Below, piece after piece: positions 18,073-27,785 of a stretch of DNA of 64,000 nucleotides. The notes beneath the pieces were generated by a model. That model did not search any database, had not been told where the DNA came from, and saw only the letters and a program-made list of their open reading frames with translations. The position numbers and the translations under genes are program-made. Position 1 is the first letter of the stretch. Each line of letters starts with the position of its first letter. The DNA is from Saccharofermentans sp. (lineage in GTDB: Bacteria > Bacillota > Clostridia > Saccharofermentanales > Saccharofermentanaceae): assembly GCA_024403795.1 (NCBI GenBank), contig JAKSRD010000002.1:57034-121033 (forward strand), in the 5' to 3' direction.

Positions 18073-18498
18073 ATGATCGTACGTAATTGTTCCGGCGGAA
18101 TCGTGTTTTCTGATGATAAGGTGTTGCTTGTCTGTAACGATAAGCAGGAGTGGGGTTTTCCTAAAGGCATATATAAGAAAGAGAGCGGATCCAGCCTGTC
18201 TGATTTTGCAAAAGAAAGAGTTAAGACAGAGACCGGTGCCAGCGTCAGAGTAATCGCTCCGTGCGGCAAGACCAATTACGAATTTTATTCGGTCACGAGA
18301 AGAAAACCCGTACACAATAATATCTCATGGTTTGTCATGGAGGCTTCGGATGATGAATGCCGGGCAGTACCCGATACCGGCACGATCGATTGCAAATTCG
18401 TAGAAGTAACAAAAGCTCTTGATGAGATCACCTACAGTCAGGATAAGTCTCTTCTCATGATGGCTTATCAGAAATACAGGGAGAGCACAAAAGCTTGA
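18073..18498 (+). CDS. Nudix-fold protein with degenerate Nudix box
   Basis: 141 residues from ATG 18073, which is preceded by GCAGG. The N-terminal strand (VRNCSGGIVFSDDKVLLV) and WGFPKG motif are typical of Nudix hydrolases, which cleave nucleoside diphosphates linked to another moiety. The Nudix box should read G-x5-E-x7-R-E-U-x-E-E-x-G-U. Here the second half reads ERVKTETGA, so the R-E pair is inverted and the first of the two final glutamates is Thr. Two of the usual metal ligands are therefore missing. It may be inactive or use altered ligands. The following gene starts at a TTG overlapping this stop codon. Confidence 0.75.
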   Translation: MIVRNCSGGIVFSDDKVLLVCNDKQEWGFPKGIYKKESGSSLSDFAKERVKTETGASVRVIAPCGKTNYEFYSVTRRKPVHNNISWFVMEASDDECRAVPDTGTIDCKFVEVTKALDEITYSQDKSLLMMAYQKYRESTKA

Positions 18499-19136
18499 GT
18501 TTTGATATCACGATCGGTAAGGACGGCGAGTCCAGGGTTGAAGTTAAGAAATCTGTCTTTATAGGAAGAAGCTTTCATATCTCATCTCCTGAAGAAGCAG
18601 CAGAATTTCTTGCCCGGGAACGCAAGAAATATCCGGATGCCAGACATCTCTGTTATGCATGGGTCCTTGGAGGAGAAGTGTCAAGACAGAAGTCTTCTGA
18701 TGACGGCGAGCCGCAGGGAACTGCCGGACAACCATTGTTGGAATTACTCACATCTAATAACTTTACAGATTCTTTGGTGTGTGTCACCAGATATTTCGGA
18801 GGGACATTGCTGGGTAAAGGCGGCTTAAAGAGAGCATATACCGACAGCGGCAGGCAGGCACTCGAAAACGGTGAGCCGGTTGTGCTCATTCCTGCGTTGC
18901 GGTGGAGGGAACACTGCAGTTATCCGGTTTTCGAGATGCTTAACCGCAGAGCAGAGCAATCAGGCTGGAGTGTGGAGAATGTCGAATACGGTCAGGATGT
19001 TCTGTTCAGTATTACCGTTCCCGATGGTTCTGAAGGAGAACTGATCAGGTGTTGTCTTGATCTTTCCGGAGGTTCGCTTAAGCCGGGCGAGCCGGAAAGC
19101 CTTCTCATGAGAGGCGAGAAGATCTCATTGGTCTGA
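18495..19136 (+). CDS. YigZ/IMPACT family protein
   Basis: The 213-residue protein carries the N-terminal UPF0029/Impact signature (DARHLCYAWVLGG, SDDGEPQGTAGQPLLELL, VVTRYFGG-like VCVTRYFGGTLLGKGGL) and a C-terminal domain of the YigZ family. Relatives are Bacillus YvyE and E. coli YigZ; eukaryotic IMPACT regulates translation through GCN2, but the bacterial role is unclear. The start is a TTG at 18495 overlapping the Nudix stop as TTGA, with GGGAGAG eight bases upstream, pointing to translational coupling. Confidence 0.88.
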   Translation: MSFDITIGKDGESRVEVKKSVFIGRSFHISSPEEAAEFLARERKKYPDARHLCYAWVLGGEVSRQKSSDDGEPQGTAGQPLLELLTSNNFTDSLVCVTRYFGGTLLGKGGLKRAYTDSGRQALENGEPVVLIPALRWREHCSYPVFEMLNRRAEQSGWSVENVEYGQDVLFSITVPDGSEGELIRCCLDLSGGSLKPGEPESLLMRGEKISLV

Positions 19137-19223
19137 TCCGCGGATATAATTCAAGAATCATTACATTAAGTGTTCCAAATGGGATAGAATACGTGAGAAA
19201 GATCATATAGGAGTGCTTCATCG

Positions 19224-20489
19224 ATGGAGAATGAGAACAAAGAACCTTCTGAGATCAGGCAGATTTTCGAGAAGGAAAACAGCAAAGATAACAGCAAGGA
19301 GAAGTTCTACAAACGGGCTTTCTTCATTGCGTTGGCGGTGATCCTCATCTGCGTACTGTATTCAGGATTTCAATCCGTATATATCTTCAGGCTTAATAAC
19401 GGAATGGAAGGAATACTGTCTTATACGCCTTCGCTGAATCGCAAGGGAGACGAAGCCCCTGATGAAGAACCTTCTTCAACGGAACAGGTGACTTCCGCAC
19501 AACTTCCGGACCCCTGGTTCTCCATCGAAGAAGCTGCGGCATCAGTTGACAAAGGAAGACTCTCAACAGTAGAGATCGCAAAGAAGGTGAGTCCTGCTAC
19601 AGTATCCCTGGCAATCGTCGGTATGAATGACGGCAAGGAGAAGAAGCTTGGTTCCGGGACCGGATTCATTATCGATGAAGACGGATACATCGTTACCAAT
19701 CAGCATGTTGTGGTACTCTCGAATGTTCCTGAAGACGCATATTATGTAGATGTCTTTTTGTTCGGGGACGATACTCCCGTAAAGGCTGAAGTGATTGGCT
19801 GTGACGTTCAGACTGACATAGCCGTGCTCAAGATCGACACCGATAAGAAGCTTCCTTGTGTCTCCTTGGGAGATTCCGACACTCTTCAGTCCGGAGAGCT
19901 TGCCGTAGCGATCGGAAATGCAATGGGAACACTGGATAATACGGTAACGGTAGGTGTTATCTCTGCGCCTTCCCGTGAGATAATCCGTGACGGTTACTAT
20001 GTTGACATCATTCAGACTGATGCTGCGATCAATCCGGGTAACAGCGGCGGACCGCTCATTAATTCATTCGGTGAAGTGATCGGCATCACAAATTCCAAGA
20101 TCGTATCAAATACATCTGAGAGCCTCGGATTTGCGATACCGGTAAATTCCGTGAAGAAGATCATTGAAGATCTGATCAACTACGGAAAGGTTATCGACCG
20201 TCCGTATATCGGTTTCTCTGTTAAATATGTTGCGGGAGACGCTTATTACGGTGCGCAGGGCGGAGTGTTTGTTGCCGAGATCATTAAGGACGGCCCCGCA
20301 GACAAGGCCGGGATCCTGATCGGTGATAAGCTTATAACGATGGATGGTTTTGAAATATCACAGACCGGTGATATCATTAAGGCGCGCGATTCACATAAGG
20401 TTGGAGATACGATCGATGTCGTCCTTGAACGTGAAGGCAAAGAGATCACGCTTCAGCTTATTATCGGTGACAGCGCTGATTTTCAATAA
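19224..20489 (+). CDS. htrA: HtrA/DegP-type membrane-anchored serine protease
   Basis: The 421-residue protein has a short charged cytoplasmic tail, one membrane helix at about residues 32-52, a linker, a trypsin-like domain with the catalytic triad His (TNQHVV, about 160), Asp (TDIAVLKI, about 198) and Ser (NPGNSGGPL, about 273), and one C-terminal PDZ domain (about 330-420, GGVFVAEIIKDGPADKAGILIGD). This is the standard layout of Gram-positive HtrA surface proteases, which degrade misfolded exported proteins. The ATG has AGGAGTG about 12 bases upstream. A 46-residue membrane protein gene follows 29 bases after the stop. Confidence 0.94.
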   Translation: MENENKEPSEIRQIFEKENSKDNSKEKFYKRAFFIALAVILICVLYSGFQSVYIFRLNNGMEGILSYTPSLNRKGDEAPDEEPSSTEQVTSAQLPDPWFSIEEAAASVDKGRLSTVEIAKKVSPATVSLAIVGMNDGKEKKLGSGTGFIIDEDGYIVTNQHVVVLSNVPEDAYYVDVFLFGDDTPVKAEVIGCDVQTDIAVLKIDTDKKLPCVSLGDSDTLQSGELAVAIGNAMGTLDNTVTVGVISAPSREIIRDGYYVDIIQTDAAINPGNSGGPLINSFGEVIGITNSKIVSNTSESLGFAIPVNSVKKIIEDLINYGKVIDRPYIGFSVKYVAGDAYYGAQGGVFVAEIIKDGPADKAGILIGDKLITMDGFEISQTGDIIKARDSHKVGDTIDVVLEREGKEITLQLIIGDSADFQ

Positions 20490-20518
20490 GAACTCTATTT
20501 TGATAAGGAAGTAAAAAT

Positions 20519-20659
20519 ATGGCACGTGAGAACAAAAAGAGTATCGCTACAAAAGTTGTGGCATGGATAATAATTGCAGCTATGCTTTTGTCTTTTGTTT
20601 TCGCTGTCATAATAGTACTGATCCAACAGTACAATATGAGCACTGTGTTTGGAGGCTGA
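20519..20659 (+). CDS. Small membrane protein, 46 residues
   Basis: The ATG at 20519 has AAGGAAG about nine bases upstream. The product has a basic N-terminus (MARENKKSIATK), one hydrophobic helix of about 24 residues (VVAWIIIAAMLLSFVFAVIIVLI) and a short polar end. It resembles the short single-span proteins annotated as DUF4044 in Firmicutes, but this is a resemblance only. It follows htrA on the same strand and may be cotranscribed with it. Function unknown. Confidence 0.65.
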   Translation: MARENKKSIATKVVAWIIIAAMLLSFVFAVIIVLIQQYNMSTVFGG

Positions 20660-20676
20660 GTTAACCCCAAGCCTCC
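20651..20676. terminator. Hairpin in the convergent junction
   Basis: GGAGGCT (20651-20657) and AGCCTCC (20670-20676) form a 7-bp stem covering the stop codon of the small membrane protein gene and reaching that of the SurA-like gene. There is no T-run on either side, so termination here is uncertain. Confidence 0.35.
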
Positions 20677-20677
20677 G

Positions 20678-22429
20678 TTACGGTACGTCCCTTATCTGAC
20701 CTAATCCGTCATCATTGAATGTCCAGGCATATTCTTCAGACTTCGCGGTGATGAACTGCTGGTAGTTGTTCATTCGTATGAAGCTGTTTACTCTGTCATA
20801 CCACTCGGGATTGGGTGATTCGTTTATGAAGAAGATGACATAGAATGTACCATCGACCTCTATCAGAGTCTTGTCACCGAGAGTTCTCTCAGGAGCAAAG
20901 ATCCAATCAGCCAGGTTAGCTGCATATTTTGCCTTGTAGATCTGGTTATCGTGAACAATGGATAACTGACCGGCAAGGATGTAGTCGTTGTAGATATTCT
21001 CGACTTCGCTGCAGCTGTTTGTATCATCAAGATAATCGAAGATCTCCTGAGACAGTGCCTGAGTACCGGCAACATCAGGTGTCATATCTTCATTCATCTG
21101 AGCGCTGACAGTGTAAATGTAGCAGTTGCGAAGCTGTTCAGACATACGGTCTCTTGAGACAAATACGAGAACGATCGGGAAGCCGTCCTCATCAGGAATG
21201 ATGGTAGCGTCTCCGATAACTCTTGTCTCATCGAAGAGCCAGCTTCTGAATTCAGGGTGAGTGACGTCCTCGTAACGGCAGTTAGCAACCAGGTGAGAAT
21301 CGGGCTGCGCCAGTGTATTGGCAGCAACACCCGTAAAGATCTTTAACTTAGCGGCACTTGCTTCGAACTTGGACGGATCTCCGCCCATGGCATCTATTAA
21401 CTTCTGAGCCTGAAGATTTGCCGTATCGATAAATCCCTGATCTCTCTGTTCATAAGTGATCCTGATGAACTTGTAGCTTACGAGGTCATAGATGTTCTTT
21501 GACTGATTGTATGCTTCTTCAGCCTGTTCGTCTGTAGCTGAGAGCTGGATGAGCTTCTCGCCGTCAGCATAATCTTCCGTAAAATACTTACGGGCCAGAG
21601 TGTTGATGATTACCTGTTCATCAACCTGACTTCCGAAAACACCCTTGATATAAGTGTCAAGAGGAACGCCGAGCTCGTCAGCCTTGGTCTTCAGCCAATC
21701 GATATAAGCGTTCGCACGATCGTAATGAGCCTTCTCGATCACATAACCCTGAGCAGTTGCATCATCGTAGAGGATCTCCATCTTCTGAAGTTCCTGGGCA
21801 GTGATATATCTGAAGTAGTCTCTGTAAGTAGCAAAACTCTCATCATCGAGATAAGGGGAGGCGAGCATTTTCTCCGTATCGGCAGCGAAAATATCAACAC
21901 CCTCATTCAGCAGCTTGTAGTGATACATAAAACTGAAGTCGCCGCTTGATATGGCTTTATCGTTAATGGTAAGCGGGCTTACGAAAGACTCATCCATACC
22001 GGTATCCAAAGCGAAGGTAACGATTCCGATAATGGCAACCAGGATTATTCCGAATACGACGAATGCTATACCGGCATTGCGCTTACGCTTGCCGTGATCA
22101 ATGGCGTCTTCGTTCTTATCGAGGTTTATCTCGGTCGGAATGGCTTTCTCCTCCGGAACTTTCTTCTGCGCATTTATGTCGGGAAGCGACGGGAGATTAG
22201 GTGCGATCGCACTCTCACCGGGCTTACCTGTCAAGAGTTCAGGGTCGATCTCAGCCAGATCATTCAATGTGACACTCTTTTTGGCAGTCTCGACGGGAGT
22301 CGCCAAAAAATTATCGGAAGGAGTCCCCTCCGGTGCACTTAACACTTCGGAGCTGATAGCTTGTTCATTAACTACCGGCTTGCGAGCACTTTTATTATCA
22401 TTACCCTTGTTTTTGTTGTTACCCTTCAT
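20678..22429 (-). CDS. SurA/PrsA-like membrane protein
   Basis: 583 residues from ATG 22429 (GGGGATC about nine bases upstream; a TTG one codon earlier is less well placed). A cytoplasmic region of about 115 residues rich in Asn, Lys and Pro is followed by a membrane helix (about 119-142) and a large extracytoplasmic helical region, starting LTINDKAISSGDFSFMY, that resembles the SurA N-terminal chaperone domain. The later part could hold a parvulin-like domain, but I see no clear parvulin motif. A role in folding exported proteins would fit the convergent htrA gene, but this is an inference. It could also be a surface protein of unknown role. Confidence 0.62.
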   Translation of the reverse strand: MKGNNKNKGNDNKSARKPVVNEQAISSEVLSAPEGTPSDNFLATPVETAKKSVTLNDLAEIDPELLTGKPGESAIAPNLPSLPDINAQKKVPEEKAIPTEINLDKNEDAIDHGKRKRNAGIAFVVFGIILVAIIGIVTFALDTGMDESFVSPLTINDKAISSGDFSFMYHYKLLNEGVDIFAADTEKMLASPYLDDESFATYRDYFRYITAQELQKMEILYDDATAQGYVIEKAHYDRANAYIDWLKTKADELGVPLDTYIKGVFGSQVDEQVIINTLARKYFTEDYADGEKLIQLSATDEQAEEAYNQSKNIYDLVSYKFIRITYEQRDQGFIDTANLQAQKLIDAMGGDPSKFEASAAKLKIFTGVAANTLAQPDSHLVANCRYEDVTHPEFRSWLFDETRVIGDATIIPDEDGFPIVLVFVSRDRMSEQLRNCYIYTVSAQMNEDMTPDVAGTQALSQEIFDYLDDTNSCSEVENIYNDYILAGQLSIVHDNQIYKAKYAANLADWIFAPERTLGDKTLIEVDGTFYVIFFINESPNPEWYDRVNSFIRMNNYQQFITAKSEEYAWTFNDDGLGQIRDVP

Positions 22430-22505
22430 CAATAGATCCCCTTAATTAATAAGTTACAGGTTAAAAACACTTTACCATAAAAGCGAAAACAACTAGGTCA
22501 AAGTA

Positions 22506-22514
22506 TGCTATTAT
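22506..22514 (+). promoter_or_regulatory. Extended -10 upstream of the YfhO pair
   Basis: TGC followed by TATTAT (22509-22514), about 39 bases upstream of the first YfhO start. No convincing -35. Confidence 0.4.
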
Positions 22515-22552
22515 TAACACGTTTGTAATCTAATAAAAATAATAGAGGTAGT

Positions 22553-25489
22553 ATGTGGGGAAAAGAAAGTCCGATACTGAAGGAAAAAAGCGGCACTTTA
22601 GTAAGAATTAAGGAATACTGGCCTCAATATCTTTTGGCTTTTTTGTTTCCGACACTTACCGTTCTCGCGGCAATGGCAATTACCGGTTGTTACCCGTTCG
22701 GCGAGAGGACTATGCTTACGGTCGATCTCTATCACCAGTATTGTCCTTTCCTTGTAGCATTCAGAGATAAATTTTGGGCCGGGGAGTCCCTGTTCTACAG
22801 TTGGAATGACGGCTTGGGACAGGAGTTCTATGCGGCTTATGCCAACTACGCGGCAAGCCCGTTGAATATTTTCGCGATATTCTTTGATGCAAAGACCATG
22901 CCGGTGTTCATCATGTTTGTTACATGTCTGCGCGCCGGATTGGCATCACTGTTCATGTTGTTGTTCCTTTCCGCGAACGATAACAAAAGACTCGATAACA
23001 TTACCGTGGTATTCAGTGCCTCATATGCACTGTGCGGCTGGTATATATCATATTTCTGGAACATCATGTGGTGCGATGCTGTTGTTTTGCTTCCGCTCAT
23101 TATGTTTGGTCTCAGAAGACTTCTTGTCGAGCGTAAATGCGGTGTTTATTCGATAGCACTTGCCTTTGCGATATTCAGCAATTACTATGCCGGTTACTTC
23201 ATCTGTGTATTTCTGGTGCTTTTCGCGCCCCTCTATTACATATGTCTCTTCTCTCGAGACAAGAAGAAGGGCGATCCCGGAAGACTCTGCATCAAGACTT
23301 TTGCCGGCGCGGCTTTGCGTTTTGCGGTATCGAGCATACTTGCGGCAGGAGCAACCGCAGCAGTCACGATCCCTACATATCTGATACTAGGGAATTGTTC
23401 CGCGACCGGAGATAAGCTCACCATGGAGTACAATCTGAAGTCGAACCTGTTCGATTTCCTCGGAAGACTGATGGTAGCTGCCAACCCGAATATCAGAGAC
23501 GGCATGGCTAATGTCTACAGCGGTCTGGTCATCGTACTTCTTTTGCCGTTGTTTTTCATGCTTCCTGCAAGGACAGGGATCAAGACTAAGCACAAGGTAG
23601 TGTTCGGAAGCCTTATCGCGATCATGTACATAAGCTTCTCGAACAGAACACTTGATTTTATCTGGCACGGAATGCATTTCCCTAACCAGATCCCTTACAG
23701 ACAGGCCTTCCTTATGAGCTTTTTGCTGGTCTTTGTCGGCTTCCTGACGATAAGACGCATCAGAAGTCTCGGAGCCAAGTATATTACCGGAACTGTCATG
23801 AGTTCGGCAGCTTTCCTGATCCTTTATGAGAAGTTCGGAACCGGCAACGAAGGTTATCTCCAGATCGGAGTTACCCTAGCTTTCCTTATTGTTCAAGGCG
23901 TTGCTCTTCATATCGTAAGCGACCCGAATTCGCGCAAGAGCGAGTTCTTCTGTGAGACTCTTCTTACCGTAACTATGATGGTTGAGATATTTGCGGCATC
24001 ACAAATATCGATCGGTCTGGTCTGCTATCACGAAGGATTTACCAGTTATGCTCCGTACGGCAGGAATAAGGATGCGGCAGCAACTTATGTTGAGAGCATT
24101 GAGGGCAGCGAGGGACATATGAACTTCGAGCGTACCGAGATCTACCCGAACAATGTATGTGATGTTCAGTCTTTATACAACATAAAGGGGTTGTCAATAT
24201 TCTCTTCTACCGCAAGAGAGGACTTTGTCGTATATATGAGGAATTACGGATTGCACAATAACGGCATTAACGGTCTGCGCAATTCCGGATTAACACGTGT
24301 TACGGCCACGCTCCTTAATGTAAGGAACATTGTTGAAGTTGACAAAACGCAGATGACACCGGCTCTGTTCGAGAAGGAATATTCGGATGGTGTCATCACT
24401 TCCTGGGGCAACCCGGATGCATTGAGCGTCGGCTACATGACCGATGCCGGACTGGTGGATTACATGCCGGACTATTCCGGCAATCCGGATGTCTTTGATA
24501 AGACAAATCAGTGGATCACAAGCATGGGAGCAGGCAATGTCTACAAGCAGATAACGATCACGCCCGTTAAAGACGGAACGCCTTCCGGACTGGTTACCGA
24601 TGACCGTCCCGGACCGGTTCTTGTCTATGGTACGACAAGCAGCTCCAAGCTTAACGATTACTCATTTACTATCCGTGTGAATGATGCGGAGATAGGTTCT
24701 GATGTCTACGTATATGCAAATGCTCAGAAGGGCGGAACTGCAACGATCACGATCGGGGACAATGTTCAGACCTTCGAGACCAGAAGCTATCAGATCATCT
24801 CCCTCGGTGTTTATGACGGAACTCCGATGGAACTCAATCTCAAATACCGTGAAGAACCCGGAGGATCGATATTCCTGTACGGTTATCAACTGGATCGTGA
24901 GGGTTACGATCACATGCTTGAAGTTCTTTCGGATGAACAGCTTCAGGTAACTGATTATGACTCCACATCGCTCAACGGTCATATCGAAGTCAAAGAAGAC
25001 GGATTGCTGTTCCTTACGATTCCTTATGCGGAAGGCTGGACGGCTGAAGTTGACGGTGAAGCTGCCGAGATAGTACCCATACAGGATGCACTTATGGGAA
25101 TCAGACTCGGCAAGGGAAGCCATGATGTCTCAATTAGATATGTTCCTGCCGGGTTTAAACCCGGATTGATGATCAGTGTCACATCGATCATCCTGATCGC
25201 CGCTATCTCTTTGATCCCTGCACTGATCCGCAGGAAGAAGTCGGCTGTTGTTGCAACGAACGCTGCTGTTCCGGAGAACAATGGCGTTGAAAGACCTTCT
25301 GCAGCAATCGAAGAGGTTGCGCTGGAGGAAATGTCTGAATCCGAGGCGGAGATAACGGAGCAGACCGCTGAATCTTCGGCCTTAACCGAAGAACCGATTG
25401 CTGAAGAGCATAACGAAGGACCGGAGTCTCAAAGCAAGGAAGACGATCCGCAGGAAGGAAATGAACATTCGGAGGTGTCAAATGACTGA
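22553..25489 (+). CDS. YfhO family membrane protein with acidic tail
   Basis: The 978-residue protein is a full-length YfhO-type polytopic protein: an N-terminal half with about 12 membrane segments (first at about 28-46), the family stretch TVDLYHQYCPFLVAFRDKFW, a large extracytoplasmic domain from about 490, an Ig-like segment with PYAEGWTAEVDGEAAEIVP, and one further helix at about 865-885. The last 75 or so residues are an unusual Glu/Ser-rich cytoplasmic tail not seen in its neighbours. YfhO-type proteins are GT-C-like envelope glycosylation factors; the exact sugar here is unknown. GAGGTAGT precedes the ATG. The next YfhO gene overlaps by eight bases. Confidence 0.88.
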   Translation: MWGKESPILKEKSGTLVRIKEYWPQYLLAFLFPTLTVLAAMAITGCYPFGERTMLTVDLYHQYCPFLVAFRDKFWAGESLFYSWNDGLGQEFYAAYANYAASPLNIFAIFFDAKTMPVFIMFVTCLRAGLASLFMLLFLSANDNKRLDNITVVFSASYALCGWYISYFWNIMWCDAVVLLPLIMFGLRRLLVERKCGVYSIALAFAIFSNYYAGYFICVFLVLFAPLYYICLFSRDKKKGDPGRLCIKTFAGAALRFAVSSILAAGATAAVTIPTYLILGNCSATGDKLTMEYNLKSNLFDFLGRLMVAANPNIRDGMANVYSGLVIVLLLPLFFMLPARTGIKTKHKVVFGSLIAIMYISFSNRTLDFIWHGMHFPNQIPYRQAFLMSFLLVFVGFLTIRRIRSLGAKYITGTVMSSAAFLILYEKFGTGNEGYLQIGVTLAFLIVQGVALHIVSDPNSRKSEFFCETLLTVTMMVEIFAASQISIGLVCYHEGFTSYAPYGRNKDAAATYVESIEGSEGHMNFERTEIYPNNVCDVQSLYNIKGLSIFSSTAREDFVVYMRNYGLHNNGINGLRNSGLTRVTATLLNVRNIVEVDKTQMTPALFEKEYSDGVITSWGNPDALSVGYMTDAGLVDYMPDYSGNPDVFDKTNQWITSMGAGNVYKQITITPVKDGTPSGLVTDDRPGPVLVYGTTSSSKLNDYSFTIRVNDAEIGSDVYVYANAQKGGTATITIGDNVQTFETRSYQIISLGVYDGTPMELNLKYREEPGGSIFLYGYQLDREGYDHMLEVLSDEQLQVTDYDSTSLNGHIEVKEDGLLFLTIPYAEGWTAEVDGEAAEIVPIQDALMGIRLGKGSHDVSIRYVPAGFKPGLMISVTSIILIAAISLIPALIRRKKSAVVATNAAVPENNGVERPSAAIEEVALEEMSESEAEITEQTAESSALTEEPIAEEHNEGPESQSKEDDPQEGNEHSEVSND

Positions 25490-27782
25490 TTCCAAAGGAA
25501 AGATAAAGACATTTGAAGGCCTCGTTTTCTGCTTCTTATCCGCTGTCTGTATTGCAGTTGTCGCTCTTAACATAGGCCTTCATATCGAGCCGGGCAAGAT
25601 CCTGCCGACCGGACTTACCATGCGAAGCGGTGAGATGAATCAGAGCATAATCAAAGGTATTGAGCTTGCTATGGATGATGTCCGATTGATCAAATCAGGC
25701 AACGCAGGCTCCGGCTTGTGGCGTCTCGTGACATTCGTACATGCGGATCTGTTCTTTTATCTGGCATTGATCCTGCCTCAGACTGCCTCGAAAACAGTTC
25801 TTCTCGCAGGTTACTTTGTCCGGTTCGGACTTTGTTGTTCTGCGATGTACTATTTCCTTTCAGTTCATCTGAAGCTCAAAAGACTGCCTTCGGTACTTCT
25901 TGCAACCATGTTTACATTCTCAACGCAGATCGTGCTGACGGCGCAGTTTGCGTCGATCATAAACATGGCGTTTATGTTCCCGCTGGCGATGTCAGCTTTT
26001 GATTCCTATCTGCAGAAGAGAACATGGAAGTCTTATTTGCTTGTTTGCCTGGCTTCGTTCGGATTATGCTTTACCGGCGGCTTCGGAATAATGAGCGGAG
26101 TTCCCGCACTTCTTTTGATCAGCCTGTTAATGTGTATCGGTTTGTACAGGACCTTTAAGATGACGGCTCTGTCCTGGCTGAAGCTTGCGGGAGGCGTTGT
26201 TTCCGGTCTCGCACTGGACATGGCATTCGTTCTGCCGGGTCTTTTGGCGATGGATTTTAAGGGTTTCTCGGGAATTGCCGAAAGCGCCGCGAATGCCAAA
26301 GTAAATTACACTGTTTTCGATTTCTTAAGAGGAACCTATGTTCTTCGTTCCGGCGGATTGACGCAGAATAACATACCGTTGTTTTATGTTGGCATGCTTA
26401 CGGTGCTGGCAGTCATTGCCTTTGCCCTGAATGAGAATATTCCCGTCAGGCTCAAGGCTGCTTCGGCTGTGGTTGCTTTTGTCTTCCATATAACTTGTTG
26501 TTCTTCCTTTGTTAATGAGACCATAAGCATATTCGGAACCTCAGCGACAATGAATTCTTCAAGGCTTATTTGTCTGGAGATGCTGGTCTTCTTTATCGCG
26601 GGAATCGGCGTTAGGAATATCTCCGGCTTAAAACGCGGTGAAATGTTCGCTGTGTGCCTTATTCCGTTGGGATTCCTTGTTGTATCTAACAATTCTTCCG
26701 CCGGTACGACTCTTTCCGGAATTATTCTCCTGTTTACTTTTGCTGCAATTGTCGGAGAGGCTGCTTTATTACATGCTCTGGCTAAAGAGAAGTTTTCCCG
26801 TATTGCGAAAATCATATCTCTCGCGCTGATCGTTAGCCTTGTAGGTATCAACACTGCTTTCATGATGTTCAATAACACCGTCCAGAAGATGAGCGTCAGT
26901 GAATACTTTATGGGAGATGTCAAAGTCGGCGGCAGAACTCTCATCATGGATAACGGCTTCAACATTCCGGCTGTTAATGATGAAGACAGTTATTTGATTA
27001 TCCCGATGGGGCTCAGCTCTTATGAATCAAACGGAAAAGTAACCGTGGATGACTTGAATTACATTTCTCAAAGAGCTACGGGAATGGATCTATTTGAAGA
27101 GTACCCATTGACCATAAGTGCTTCTGACAGTGATGTACAGTTGGGTGTAAATGTTTTCGAGCTCAGAAAGGGTGCCAATATTTATTCGTTTGAAGGCTTC
27201 GATATCTCTCGAATTGCAACTGAAAGTGACAGATTGTTTGTTTATTGTGATGCCGAGAACGGGGCGCGATTGGTTTTGAACGGAGATCTCAGCAGCATCA
27301 GTGAGTCGGAGAAGCATTTCTCCGGTCCGTTCCTTACGGAACTGACTACAAAATCCGGAACTGTCGAGCTTCAGCTGTTCATCGATTCCGAGAGTGAGGA
27401 TACATGTTATGTTTCCCGTTATAAGTTGAATGAGCAGGCTTTTGACTCGCTGAAGGCTTTGTCAGGTTCAGCCGGTTCTTCTAAGTTTACGGTCGATGTT
27501 ACAAATGTTGACGGGACATGCACCCTTATTTTGCCTTATGCTTATGATGATACTGAGATCACTGTTAACGGTGAGACATGCGAGACATTCGATTTCTGCG
27601 GAAAGCTTGCCGTCGAATTTGTATGCAATGGCGGAGATTCCGCAGAAGTATCCATGGGTTCAAGTAACACGGGTGTGGTACCCGGTGCGGTAATTAGTGT
27701 TCTGGCTTTGATGTGTATTGTCGCAATTACATTTGTGCCAAAGTATAATGTTAAGAAGAAAGAAACCGTGAAGGAAGCTTAA
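25482..27782 (+). CDS. YfhO-like membrane protein, second of tandem pair
   Basis: 766 residues from ATG 25482, which has GGAGG about seven bases upstream and overlaps the previous stop by eight bases. It has about 12 membrane segments in the first two thirds, an extracytoplasmic domain from about 480, an Ig-like end (LILPYAYDDTEITVNGE) and a final helix followed by a short basic tail. It is more diverged from the first YfhO protein of the pair and lacks the acidic tail. Tight overlap suggests the two proteins are made in fixed ratio and may work together, which is an inference. Confidence 0.8.
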   Translation: MTDSKGKIKTFEGLVFCFLSAVCIAVVALNIGLHIEPGKILPTGLTMRSGEMNQSIIKGIELAMDDVRLIKSGNAGSGLWRLVTFVHADLFFYLALILPQTASKTVLLAGYFVRFGLCCSAMYYFLSVHLKLKRLPSVLLATMFTFSTQIVLTAQFASIINMAFMFPLAMSAFDSYLQKRTWKSYLLVCLASFGLCFTGGFGIMSGVPALLLISLLMCIGLYRTFKMTALSWLKLAGGVVSGLALDMAFVLPGLLAMDFKGFSGIAESAANAKVNYTVFDFLRGTYVLRSGGLTQNNIPLFYVGMLTVLAVIAFALNENIPVRLKAASAVVAFVFHITCCSSFVNETISIFGTSATMNSSRLICLEMLVFFIAGIGVRNISGLKRGEMFAVCLIPLGFLVVSNNSSAGTTLSGIILLFTFAAIVGEAALLHALAKEKFSRIAKIISLALIVSLVGINTAFMMFNNTVQKMSVSEYFMGDVKVGGRTLIMDNGFNIPAVNDEDSYLIIPMGLSSYESNGKVTVDDLNYISQRATGMDLFEEYPLTISASDSDVQLGVNVFELRKGANIYSFEGFDISRIATESDRLFVYCDAENGARLVLNGDLSSISESEKHFSGPFLTELTTKSGTVELQLFIDSESEDTCYVSRYKLNEQAFDSLKALSGSAGSSKFTVDVTNVDGTCTLILPYAYDDTEITVNGETCETFDFCGKLAVEFVCNGGDSAEVSMGSSNTGVVPGAVISVLALMCIVAITFVPKYNVKKKETVKEA

Positions 27783-27785
27783 ATA

